The translations under genes were made by a program, and so were the position numbers. The notes under the pieces were generated by a model. It worked only from the letters and a program-made list of their open reading frames with translations, had not been told where the DNA came from and ran no database searches. A DNA stretch of 20,423 nt from Comamonadaceae bacterium (lineage in GTDB: Bacteria > Pseudomonadota > Gammaproteobacteria > Burkholderiales > Burkholderiaceae_C), in the NCBI GenBank assembly GCA_947371775.1, contig CANBQX010000022.1, forward strand, positions 1 to 20,423. The letters are read 5' to 3'. Each line of letters starts with the position of its first letter. The stretch's first letter is position 1. Positions 1-6,502 of this stretch are shown here, in pieces.

Positions 1-315
1 ATCGGCATGACCTTGCCGCTGTCGTCGCTGGAGGCCTGCCGCCGCAAACTGGCGCCAGCCCACTTTCAGGCCGCGACCACCCTGGGGCTTCCCTTCACGC
101 CCGAGTCGGCGCTGGTGGCCGGATTTTTTGAAGAGGTGGTGCCGGCTGACGCCCTGGCCGCCACCGTCGCCCGTTGGAGCGCCGATCTGGCCAGCCTGGA
201 CACGGCCACCTTCACCTCCAATAAACGACGCGTCAACGACGCCACGCTGGCCGCCATGCAGGCCGCACTCGCCTTGGACGTGGCGGGATTGGTGACGACA
301 GGCGCCGCCAGCTAG
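1..315 (+). CDS. Crotonase / enoyl-CoA hydratase family protein, 3' end only
   Basis: The reading frame is open from base 1 to a TAG ending at 315, so the gene begins outside the window and only about 104 C-terminal residues are visible. The stretch MTLPLSSLEACRRK, followed by LGLPFTPESALVAGFFEEVV, has the pattern of the crotonase C-terminal half: a helix after the active-site region, then the 'A...GLVDEVV' segment and a helical tail. Family members hydrate or isomerise acyl-CoA esters in the cytoplasm. The oxyanion-hole and catalytic residues lie upstream of the window, so the exact reaction (hydratase, isomerase, or a degenerate member) cannot be judged. It converges on the minus-strand binding-protein gene that ends at 331. 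Confidence 0.8.
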   Translation: MGMTLPLSSLEACRRKLAPAHFQAATTLGLPFTPESALVAGFFEEVVPADALAATVARWSADLASLDTATFTSNKRRVNDATLAAMQAALALDVAGLVTTGAAS

Positions 316-330
316 AGGCTCTGCAGGCCC

Positions 331-1104
331 TTAAGGCGCCGCAAAACCCTGGGCAACAAACACGGCTTGCGCGCGGGGCCCGCTGACAAAAGCCATGAAG
401 TCGCGGGCCGCCATCACGTCACGCGCTTGCCCGCCCAAAGCGATCACGTAGGTGGTGATCTTTTGCAGCGCGTCGGGCAGTGGCCCCACCAGCTTGGCGC
501 CTTTGACCGGCAGAATTTCGGTGATTTGCTGGATGCCCAGCTCGATATCTCCGTGGGCCACCGGTTCGACCACAAACCCGACGTCCCCCAGGGTGGTCTT
601 TGTCTTGACCTGCTCTGCAATTCCCAATTGCTCCAGCACCGAGGCGAAATGCTTGCCGCTGGTGCCTTTGGTGGGGTCCATATAGGTCAGAGATTTGGCA
701 TTGAGCAAGGTCTGGCGCAGAGCGGCAGGCGTGGAAATGTCCGGCACAGGTGCTCCCTCCCGGATGGCAATGCCCACCCCCACCCGGCCAATCGGCGTGG
801 TGCTCTGGGGGGCAGACCAGCCATTCTTTTCGACGTTCGCAGCCACGTCCTGGCTGATGACCAGCACGTCGGGCCGCCCGCCGTCAGTCAGCCGTTTGAC
901 CAGCACACCCACGGGTGCGAATTCCACTTTGACGGTGTTGCCCGAGGATTTTTGGTAGTCCTGGATCAAGACGGTCAGGGGCGTCTGGGCTGCGCCGGCA
1001 CTCCAGACCACGATGTCACCCGCGTGGGCTCCCGTGGCGAGCAGGGCAGCGCAGAGAGCCGTGGACAGGCTGCGCAGAAAATGGGATGTGCTTCGTTCAA
1101 ACAT
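331..1104 (-). CDS. ModA-like periplasmic substrate-binding protein, orphan
   Basis: The product is 257 residues. I chose the ATG at 1104 because it is preceded by AAGGA at good spacing and begins a clear signal peptide (residues 1-28, ending ATGAHA before GDIVV). The longer frame reaching 1230 adds an unlikely Pro-rich N-terminus. The rest follows the two-lobed type 2 periplasmic-binding fold of the molybdate-binding ModA family (VVWSAGAAQTPLT near 32-44, GGRPDVLVIS near 75-84, YMDPTKGTSG at 141-150). The Ser residues that hold the oxyanion in true ModA are not obvious: the first loop reads SAGAAQ and the second APVGV. The ligand may therefore differ from molybdate. No permease or ATPase gene lies beside it. 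It is transcribed divergently from the hydrolase at 1254. Confidence 0.8.
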   Translation of the reverse strand: MFERSTSHFLRSLSTALCAALLATGAHAGDIVVWSAGAAQTPLTVLIQDYQKSSGNTVKVEFAPVGVLVKRLTDGGRPDVLVISQDVAANVEKNGWSAPQSTTPIGRVGVGIAIREGAPVPDISTPAALRQTLLNAKSLTYMDPTKGTSGKHFASVLEQLGIAEQVKTKTTLGDVGFVVEPVAHGDIELGIQQITEILPVKGAKLVGPLPDALQKITTYVIALGGQARDVMAARDFMAFVSGPRAQAVFVAQGFAAP

Positions 1105-1253
1105 CAGGGGTATTCCTTGGGCGGGTGGAAGTGGTGAAAGTTGTCGGGGCGGGTGCGCTTGATTATGCGTTCTAGGGGGCGGGTATGTTGTCCACGCGCC
1201 GCCCCAAACTATGGGACAATTTTTGAACAACTACCACCCAGGAGAATCCCCCC

Positions 1254-2093
1254 ATGCCCACGTTTTCAACCCGCCAACTGCTGCAGCTCGTGACGCTGTG
1301 GCTGATCGCCGCCCTGAGTCACGCCGCATGGGCGCAAAGCGGCGCCGTGCAAGTGCAGTGGCTGGGGCAGTCGGCCATGAAAGTCACCACGCCCGGCGGC
1401 AAGGTGATCGTGATAGATCCCTGGTTGATCGCCAACCCCAAGACGCCGCCGGAATTTAAAAAACTCGAAGCGCTTGGCAAAGTCGATCTCATTTTGGTCA
1501 GCCATGCCCATGCAGACCACATGGCCGATGCGCCCGCCTTGGCGCTGATGCACAAAGCGCCGGTCTACGCCCCAGCAGGCCTGGCCGATTCCTTTACGAC
1601 CTTGGGCGTGCTGCCCCCGGAGCTGGCGCCTCGCTTTAACAAAGGGGGCGTTGTGTTGCCCTTCGGCGCAGAGGGTGGCATCAAAATCATCGCTACCCAC
1701 GCAGAACACAGTTCAGAGTACCGCTGGAAAAACCCCGAGACTGGCAAAGATGAAATGCGCCCTGGCGGCGAGCCCATGGGCTTCATCATTCAGCTCGAGA
1801 ACGGTTTTACGATTTACCACTTGGGTGATACGGCCTTGTTTGGCGACATGAAGATGATTGGCGACTTGTACAAGCCGGATTTGATCTTCATTCCCATTGG
1901 CAGCCACTTTGTGATGCCACCGCAAGATGCGGCATTTGCAACGCGTGAGCTGATCAAGCCGAAGTTTGCGATCCCAGTGCACTACGGCACGAATGCACTG
2001 CTGCGTGGCACTCCCAAGGAATACACAGACGCTTTAGGGCAGAGCAACACCAAGGTGTTGGCGCTGGAGCCCGGTGGAACCGCGAAGTTCTGA
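1254..2093 (+). CDS. Exported UPF0173-type metal-dependent hydrolase (metallo-beta-lactamase fold)
   Basis: The product is 279 residues. The ATG at 1254 follows AGGAG with nine bases between. Residues 1-27 form a signal peptide (hydrophobic core LVTLWLIAALS, AWA cleavage site), so the enzyme should act in the periplasm. The metallo-beta-lactamase signature HAHADH is at 84-89, with further ligands at THAEH (149-152), the Asp of HLGDT (189-193) and the His of PVHYG (241-245). The segment IYHLGDTALFGDMKMIG and the PIGSHFVMPPQDAA block match the UPF0173 (YtkL) family, usually about 230 cytoplasmic residues without an export signal. Family members cleave ester or similar bonds using two metal ions. 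The natural substrate is unknown. The gene is divergent from the ModA-like gene. Confidence 0.88.
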   Translation: MPTFSTRQLLQLVTLWLIAALSHAAWAQSGAVQVQWLGQSAMKVTTPGGKVIVIDPWLIANPKTPPEFKKLEALGKVDLILVSHAHADHMADAPALALMHKAPVYAPAGLADSFTTLGVLPPELAPRFNKGGVVLPFGAEGGIKIIATHAEHSSEYRWKNPETGKDEMRPGGEPMGFIIQLENGFTIYHLGDTALFGDMKMIGDLYKPDLIFIPIGSHFVMPPQDAAFATRELIKPKFAIPVHYGTNALLRGTPKEYTDALGQSNTKVLALEPGGTAKF

Positions 2094-2130
2094 GTATCCA
2101 AGACACCCAGAACATCCGCTGTCTGTCAAT

Positions 2131-2153
2131 GTTGCCAGTCGTTGAGTGGCAAC
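2131..2153. repeat. Inverted repeat, possible transcription stop
   Basis: Arms GTTGCCA (2131-2137) and TGGCAAC (2147-2153) are perfect complements around a nine-base loop. The element sits 38 bases past the hydrolase stop codon and between two convergent units. Neither side has a T-run, so a classical intrinsic terminator is not shown. Confidence 0.35.
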
Positions 2154-2169
2154 AGGGAACCTGCGAATT

Positions 2170-2186
2170 GCCCGACGTGCTCGGGC
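2170..2186. repeat. GC-rich hairpin just after the 22-codon frame
   Basis: GCCCGA (2170-2175) and TCGGGC (2181-2186) form a perfect 6-bp stem with a 5-base loop. The hairpin abuts the stop codon of the small minus-strand frame and could protect or end its transcript. No T-run follows in either direction. Confidence 0.35.
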
Positions 2187-2254
2187 TAATGCAAGGCGTA
2201 GTGATGAAAAAATGCGCGGTAGCATTTTGCAAAAATAGCGGCAATTTGTTCCAT
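2186..2254 (-). CDS. Possible 22-residue small protein or leader peptide
   Basis: The frame starts with ATG at 2254 and ends with TAG at 2188-2186, encoding 22 residues (MEQIAAIFAKCYRAF, then FHHYALH). It is supported by a strong ribosome-binding site (AAAGGAG, six bases before the ATG) in a region with no other explanation. A TATAAA box read on the minus strand (2289-2284) lies inside the palindrome at 2270-2294, which would give a leader of roughly 20 bases. The peptide is amphipathic rather than membrane-spanning and carries one Cys (11) and three His (17, 18, 22), so a metal-binding role is conceivable but unproven. It is not a recognised leader peptide. An in-frame ATG two codons upstream touches the ribosome site and is less likely. 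It could also be the stub of a deleted gene. Confidence 0.4.
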   Translation of the reverse strand: MEQIAAIFAKCYRAFFHHYALH

Positions 2255-2269
2255 GGTCATCTCCTTTGA

Positions 2270-2294
2270 AACGATATATACCGTTTATATCGTT
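2270..2294. promoter_or_regulatory. 25-base palindromic operator candidate
   Basis: Perfect arms AACGATATA (2270-2278) and TATATCGTT (2286-2294) flank a seven-base centre, TACCGTT. The site lies 15 bases before the start of the small minus-strand frame and 115 bases before the M20 peptidase gene, so a dimeric regulator bound here could control either direction. It overlaps a TATAAA -10-like box on the minus strand. The half-site somewhat recalls the TATA-rich CG-flanked sites bound by molybdate-responsive ModE proteins, but I cannot assign a regulator family. Confidence 0.5.
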
Positions 2295-2408
2295 AATTCG
2301 CACTTTCGTCGGAGAGTTTCCCCACCTTGCGCGCTTTTGTGACAGTAAAGCAACATTGCTTGCCTTTTTTGCCGATATAAACACCCGTCTTCCCCTCAGG
2401 TACCGCAC

Positions 2409-3902
2409 ATGATCAAAAAAATTCTGTTGTCCGTCGTCGGTGTGTTGCTGCTGCTGATTGCCGCAGTCGCTGTGAACACGCTGCGCAAGTCTTCGCACCA
2501 ATTGCAGGTGCCTGCCCTCGCTCCCCTGGCCGTTGACAAAGCAGCGGCGGCGGAGCGTTTGGGGCAAATCGTGCAGCTTGGCACGGTGTCCTCGCGCGAC
2601 GATGCCAAGCTCAACGTCGAGCAATTTCGCCAACTGCATGCGTTCCTGCAAAGCAAATTCCCCTTGATCCACGCCAATCTCAAGCGCGAAGTCGTGGCAG
2701 ACCTGAGTCTTTTGTACACCTGGCAAGGTAGCGATCCGCAAGCCCAGCCCATCATGCTGCTGGCCCACCAGGACGTGGTGCCCGTCGCACCCGGAACCGA
2801 GGGTGATTGGCAGGTGGCTCCCTTTGCAGGCCAGGTGAAAGACGGTTTTGTCTGGGGACGTGGTTCCTGGGACGACAAGGGCAACCTGATGTCGCAAATG
2901 GAAGCGGTGGAGATGCTGCTGGCCAGCGGCTTCAAACCCAAGCGTACGGTGTACCTGGCCTTTGGCGCGGACGAAGAGGTCGGTGGCTTGCGCGGCGCGG
3001 CCAAGATCGCGGCCTTGTTGGGTGAGCGAAAAGTGCACCTGGACTTTGTGATTGACGAGGGCTTGTTGGTGCTCGACGGTGTCATGCCCGGTCTCAAGCA
3101 GCCTGCGGCACTCATTGGCGTCGCAGAAAAGGGCTACATGTCGGTGGTGCTGAAAATGTCGGCCACACCCGGCCACGCGTCGATGCCACCCAAAGCCGGT
3201 ACCAGTGCCATTGCCATGATGAGCGCAGCCTTGAAGCGGCTGGACGACGAACAGCTGCCTGGCGGCATACGCGGTGTGGCGGGCGAGTTATTTGACACCT
3301 TGGCGCCTGAAATGGGTGGCTTCTCCCGTGTGGCGCTGTCCAACCTGTGGCTGTTCGGCCCCGTGGTACAAAAACAGTTGGAAGGCGCTGGGAGCACCAA
3401 CGCCATGATGCGTACCACCACGGCGTTGACCATCGTGAATGCCGGTAACAAAGAAAATGTGTTGCCGGGACGCGCGGAAGCGACGGTGAATTTCCGCATC
3501 TTGCCGGGCGACACCAAAGAGCAGGTACTCGAGCACATGCGCAGCAAAGTGGCACAAGCCACAGGCTCCTCATCCTTTGAGCTGATTGCCTTGCCCGGCG
3601 CGGTGAACTCGTCCAAAGTGGCGCCCACCAACTCGCCGCAATACGCGATGTTGAACAAGACGATTCGCGAAGTGTTTCCGGATGCCCTGGTCGCGCCGGG
3701 TCTGATGGTGGCAGGTACCGACTCGATCCATTACGGGCCGATCAGCGATCACATCTTCAAGTTCTCGCCGGTGCGGGCCAACGCCGAAGACCTGAAGCGT
3801 TTCCATGGAACGAATGAGCGCCTGGGCGTGGACAACTATGCAGACGCCATCCGCTTCTACCACCGCCTGATCAGCGAGTTGTCGGTGGCGCCGCTGCAGT
3901 GA
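2409..3902 (+). CDS. Membrane-anchored M20 family zinc peptidase (carboxypeptidase / PM20D1-like)
   Basis: The product is 497 residues. Residues 4-22 are one hydrophobic helix after MIKK, so the enzyme is probably tethered to the inner membrane and faces the periplasm. The M20 hallmarks are in order: metal His120 and Asp122 within LLAHQDVVP, bridging Asp155 in GRGSWDDKG, catalytic base Glu189 and metal Glu190 in GADEEVGG, the dimerisation-domain segment GHASMPPKAG, NVLPGRAEATVNFRILPGD, and the late metal ligand His466 in RFHGTNERLG. Length and motifs fit the carboxypeptidase S / PM20D1 branch, which hydrolyses or forms N-acyl amino acids or cleaves C-terminal residues. The exact substrate cannot be told. 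The ribosome site before the ATG is weak (CAGG). It stands alone, 96 bases before the SOUL gene. Confidence 0.92.
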   Translation: MIKKILLSVVGVLLLLIAAVAVNTLRKSSHQLQVPALAPLAVDKAAAAERLGQIVQLGTVSSRDDAKLNVEQFRQLHAFLQSKFPLIHANLKREVVADLSLLYTWQGSDPQAQPIMLLAHQDVVPVAPGTEGDWQVAPFAGQVKDGFVWGRGSWDDKGNLMSQMEAVEMLLASGFKPKRTVYLAFGADEEVGGLRGAAKIAALLGERKVHLDFVIDEGLLVLDGVMPGLKQPAALIGVAEKGYMSVVLKMSATPGHASMPPKAGTSAIAMMSAALKRLDDEQLPGGIRGVAGELFDTLAPEMGGFSRVALSNLWLFGPVVQKQLEGAGSTNAMMRTTTALTIVNAGNKENVLPGRAEATVNFRILPGDTKEQVLEHMRSKVAQATGSSSFELIALPGAVNSSKVAPTNSPQYAMLNKTIREVFPDALVAPGLMVAGTDSIHYGPISDHIFKFSPVRANAEDLKRFHGTNERLGVDNYADAIRFYHRLISELSVAPLQ

Positions 3903-3920
3903 TCACGGTTGGGGCTTGGT

Positions 3921-3939
3921 GACTTGACGTACACAAGTC
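3921..3939. repeat. Short inverted repeat downstream of the M20 gene
   Basis: GACTTG (3921-3926) and CAAGTC (3934-3939) are complementary around a seven-base centre, 19 bases after the peptidase stop and 60 bases before the SOUL start. It may be an operator for the next gene or a weak hairpin. No T-run follows. Confidence 0.3.
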
Positions 3940-3998
3940 CGCAAGCCCGCAAGCCCGTGCACCATACTGATCGTTCCATCAATTCCGGAGCACCGCGC

Positions 3999-4622
3999 AT
4001 GTTGAAGGTTTGTCTGTACTTTGCCTACCTGATGCTGCTCGCTTTACCTATGCGCAGTCACGCCACCGAAGAACCCGACTACACGGTCATCCAAACGCTG
4101 AACAAGGTCGAGATTCGCCAATACGCGGGCTACGCCGTCGCGGAAGTCCTGGTGCCAGGCCCCGCAGAAGATGCAGGCAACACTGCTTTCCCGATTCTGG
4201 CGGGCTATATCTTTGGCAAAAACAAGGGTGAGCGCAAACTGGAGATGACGGCGCCCGTGACGCAGACGGCAGTGCCCGTGAAACTGGAGATGACCGCGCC
4301 GGTCACGCAATCGGCGGCACCGGGTGGCTATCTGGTGCAGTTTGTACTGCCCAAAGGCGTGACCAGCGGCAATGCACCGGTGCCTGTGGATGCCAGGGTC
4401 ATGTTGCGCGATGTTGCAGGCAGCCGGGTGGCGGTGATGCGCTATTCCGGTTTTTGGTCGGATGAGAACTACCAAAAGCATTTGCTGGAGCTGCAAAGCA
4501 CCTTGGCCGCCAACGGCCTGCGCCCTGTGGGCGAGCCCGTGTATTCTCGCTACAACGCACCTTTCACACCCTGGTTTATGCGCCGCAACGAAATTTGGTT
4601 GCATCTGAGCACTGCGCCATAA
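3999..4622 (+). CDS. Exported SOUL family haem-binding protein
   Basis: The product is 207 residues. I chose ATG 3999 because GGAG lies nine bases upstream and it starts a good signal peptide (residues 1-22, ending RSHA before TEEPDY). The in-frame ATG at 3909 would put 30 polar residues before the signal. The mature part follows the SOUL/HEBP pattern: YTVIQTLNKVEIRQYAGYAVAEV, then LEMTAPVT, the VQFVLPKG strand, FWSDENYQKHLLEL, the YNAPFTPWFMRRNEIWL end. SOUL proteins bind tetrapyrroles such as haem, and bacterial exported forms are poorly characterised. The KLEMTAPVTQ element occurs twice in tandem (residues 80-109). The gene precedes the flavin oxidoreductase by 40 bases on the same strand and may be co-transcribed with it. 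Confidence 0.9.
   Translation: MLKVCLYFAYLMLLALPMRSHATEEPDYTVIQTLNKVEIRQYAGYAVAEVLVPGPAEDAGNTAFPILAGYIFGKNKGERKLEMTAPVTQTAVPVKLEMTAPVTQSAAPGGYLVQFVLPKGVTSGNAPVPVDARVMLRDVAGSRVAVMRYSGFWSDENYQKHLLELQSTLAANGLRPVGEPVYSRYNAPFTPWFMRRNEIWLHLSTAP
4236..4325 (+). repeat. Tandem 45-base duplication inside the SOUL gene
   Basis: Two adjacent 45-base units (4236-4280 and 4281-4325) encode KLEMTAPVTQTAVPV and KLEMTAPVTQSAAPG. By my count 34 of 45 bases agree, and the first ten codons are identical at the protein level with mainly synonymous changes. This suggests an old in-frame duplication kept under selection. As I recall, repeated MTAPV motifs occur in other bacterial SOUL proteins, so the duplication may be ancestral. 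Confidence 0.75.
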
Positions 4623-4662
4623 ACCGGGCCGCGAGGCCCATCGCTATTTTGTTTTTCTTCCC

Positions 4663-5895
4663 ATGACGCTGTTTACGCCCCTCACACTGCCCAACCACAC
4701 CCTGATCCCCAACCGCATCGCCAAAGCCGCCATGGAAGAAAACATGTGCGATGCCGACCACGCGCCCTCCGACGCACTGCTGCGTCTGTACCAGGCCTGG
4801 GCGCAGGGCGGCGCGGGTTTGATCTTGACCGGCAACGTCATGGTGGACCGACGCGCCATGACCGGCCCCGGCGGTGTGGTGCTGGAAGACGCGCGCCATA
4901 TGGACCGCTTCAAGCAATGGGCGCAGGTGGCGCGCAGTGGCGGCGCGCAGGTGTGGATGCAAATCAGCCACCCTGGTCGGCAAATGATGGCGGCACTGGG
5001 GCAAGCGACCTGGTCCGCGTCTGCCGTGCCCTTGGACATGGGCAATTTGTCCAACAAGTTCTCGGTGCCCAAAGCCATGACCGAGGCCGACATAGCAGAA
5101 ATTCAGCAGCGCTTCGTGCGTACCGCACAGCTGGCCGAGCAGGCGGGATTCAACGGCGTGCAAATCCACGGCGCGCACGGCTATTTGCTCAGCCAATTTC
5201 TCTCGCCCATCACCAACCAGCGGCAAGACGCCTGGGGCGGGAGTATTGAGAACCGGGCGCGGCTGCTGGTGGACATTGTGAAAGCGGTGCGTGGCGTGGT
5301 GGCGCCCAGTTTTGCCGTCGCCGTCAAATTGAATTCGGCGGACTTTCAGCGGGGGGGCTTCAGCCCCGAAGACGCACAGCAGGTGGTGCGCATGCTCAAC
5401 AGCTTGCAGGTGGATGTGGTGGAACTCTCGGGCGGCAGCTACGAAGCCCCGGCCATGCAAGGCCAGGCCCGCGATGGGCGCACCTTGGCGCGCGAAGCCT
5501 ATTTCCTGGAGTTCGCCCAAAGCATGATGTCGGTGGCCACCATGCCACTGATGGTCACCGGCGGTATCCGCCGCAAAGCGGTGGCAGAGAGCGTGGTGGC
5601 CAGCGGCGTGGCTCTGGTGGGTATCGCGACCGCTTTGGCCATTGATCCCGCGCTGCCGCAGGCGTGGCGCGCGGGCCGCGATGTGCAGCCAGCCCTCACG
5701 CCCGTGACCTGGAAAAACAAAATGATGGCCTCGCTTGCCACCATGGCACGGGTGAAATACCAGCTCAAACGCGTGAGCCAGGGCCAAGACACCCGACCCG
5801 CCATTTCACCGTTGTGGGCGCTGGTTTCCCAGCAAGTCATGACGGCCCAGCAGACCAAGAAGTACCGCCGCTGGATGGCGCAAGGCAGCGCTTAG
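4663..5895 (+). CDS. NADH:flavin oxidoreductase, Old Yellow Enzyme family
   Basis: The product is 410 residues and forms an FMN-binding TIM barrel. Visible family signatures are the N-terminal LPNHTLIPNRIAKAAM, WMQISHPGRQ (98-107), VQIHGAHGYLLSQFLSP (166-182) with the paired His169/His172 that hold the substrate carbonyl or nitro group and Tyr174, the DAWGGSIENRARL segment (189-201), and the phosphate-binding MVTGGIR (297-303). Such enzymes reduce activated C=C bonds using NAD(P)H. The length fits the single-domain OYE class rather than the longer 2,4-dienoyl-CoA reductase with an FeS/FAD half. No clear Shine-Dalgarno sequence precedes the ATG. Its stop codon overlaps that of the convergent DUF2127 gene by three bases. 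Confidence 0.92.
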   Translation: MTLFTPLTLPNHTLIPNRIAKAAMEENMCDADHAPSDALLRLYQAWAQGGAGLILTGNVMVDRRAMTGPGGVVLEDARHMDRFKQWAQVARSGGAQVWMQISHPGRQMMAALGQATWSASAVPLDMGNLSNKFSVPKAMTEADIAEIQQRFVRTAQLAEQAGFNGVQIHGAHGYLLSQFLSPITNQRQDAWGGSIENRARLLVDIVKAVRGVVAPSFAVAVKLNSADFQRGGFSPEDAQQVVRMLNSLQVDVVELSGGSYEAPAMQGQARDGRTLAREAYFLEFAQSMMSVATMPLMVTGGIRRKAVAESVVASGVALVGIATALAIDPALPQAWRAGRDVQPALTPVTWKNKMMASLATMARVKYQLKRVSQGQDTRPAISPLWALVSQQVMTAQQTKKYRRWMAQGSA

Positions 5896-6383
5896 GTGCT
5901 TGAAGCTGGCGCTGCAGGAATCCGCCTGCGTCGCAGACGGGCGACCATGTAGACCACCACCGCCAGGTTCAAGATCAGCACACCGGCGTTGATCCAGGTG
6001 GAGCGGTGCAGCAGGTGGCTGATTTCCAGAGGCAAGTAGAGGGCGCCCGAGGCGGCGGCAAGCCACTCGGCCCATGCCCTGTCGCGCCACAGCCCATAGG
6101 CTTCGGCCACCCGTATGGCCGAATACGCCCACAAGAGCAGCACCACCTGGCGCAGATCGGTGTTGGCCAACAGGGCGGCCTCATCCAACAGCATGCGCGG
6201 GTAGTGGGCCTCGGGGTCCAGGTGGAAGTGGCCAATCAGCGCGTGGGCCAGCGCTTGCAAATCGTGGTGCGCCAGGCTGAGCAAGCCCAGGCTTGCGGCG
6301 ATGGCGGCCAATCCTTTGAGCGCTTCAAACAGCGCAATCAGGTGCAGCGTGGTGGTTTGGCGTGTGTTGATGTAGCTTGGCAT
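5892..6383 (-). CDS. DUF2127 family integral membrane protein
   Basis: The product is 163 residues with about four hydrophobic helices (near 14-37, 77-99, 107-125 and 131-150) and a basic C-terminus (RLRRRRIP). The opening LHLIALFEALKGLAAIAASLGLLSL, a polar HDLQALAHALIGHFHLDP segment, and RVAEAYGLWRDRAWAEWLA match the DUF2127 family of small inner-membrane proteins. No function is established for that family. The gene is divergent from the NRAMP-type transporter across 119 bases, and its end overlaps the end of the flavin oxidoreductase gene. No Shine-Dalgarno sequence is evident before the ATG. Confidence 0.82.
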   Translation of the reverse strand: MPSYINTRQTTTLHLIALFEALKGLAAIAASLGLLSLAHHDLQALAHALIGHFHLDPEAHYPRMLLDEAALLANTDLRQVVLLLWAYSAIRVAEAYGLWRDRAWAEWLAAASGALYLPLEISHLLHRSTWINAGVLILNLAVVVYMVARLRRRRIPAAPASST

Positions 6384-6502
6384 GTTGTGAAAATTGGATG
6401 CGACGGACGCTTACACAGCAGACACATGAGAAAGCCCTTGTCGCCTAATATGCGGCCTAGTCGCCGGTATTGCAATGCTTTGGTTTTGAAAGTCCACACG
6501 CC
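6384..6502. promoter_or_regulatory. Divergent promoter region, DUF2127 / NRAMP genes
   Basis: These 119 bases separate two divergent genes and must hold at least one promoter each. The best visible element is TAATAT at 6446-6451 on the plus strand, a possible -10 box for the transporter. No matching -35 box is seen at 16-18 bases, and no metal-responsive operator could be recognised. Confidence 0.35.

Larger units (their letters stand above)
2094..2408. other. 315-base gap between hydrolase and M20 peptidase genes
   Basis: This is the longest stretch without a sizeable gene. It holds two hairpin-forming inverted repeats (2131-2153 and 2170-2186), a possible 22-codon gene on the minus strand (2186-2254) with a good ribosome site, and a 9-bp-arm palindrome (2270-2294). 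The remainder (2295-2408) is AT-richer than its surroundings and should contain the promoter of the peptidase gene. A TATAAA at 2376-2381 is the best -10 candidate, but no well-spaced -35 box accompanies it. Confidence 0.6.

Noticed and set aside
331..1104. Naming the binding protein modA and inferring a molybdate operon
   Set aside because: No modB or modC lies nearby, and the Ser ligands expected for molybdate are not visible, so only a ModA-like fold is claimed.
1188..1219. TTGTCC ... GGACAA inverted repeat as an operator of the divergent region
   Set aside because: The arms are only six bases with a 20-base gap, too weak to claim without conservation evidence.
2270..2294. Calling the palindrome a ModE operator
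   Set aside because: The half-site AACGATATA differs from the ModE sites I remember, and no molybdenum genes adjoin it.
2034..3176. 380-codon minus-strand frame running across the palindrome and the M20 gene
   Set aside because: It is a shadow of the peptidase gene with no recognisable domain, and it overlaps the coding end of the hydrolase.
3941..3957. GCAAGCCC doublet as a tandem repeat or attachment site
   Set aside because: It is only two copies of an eight-base unit with no mobile gene nearby; chance in GC-rich DNA explains it.
4576..5787. 403-codon minus-strand frame opposite the flavin oxidoreductase
   Set aside because: His-rich shadow composition; the plus-strand frame has all Old Yellow Enzyme signatures.
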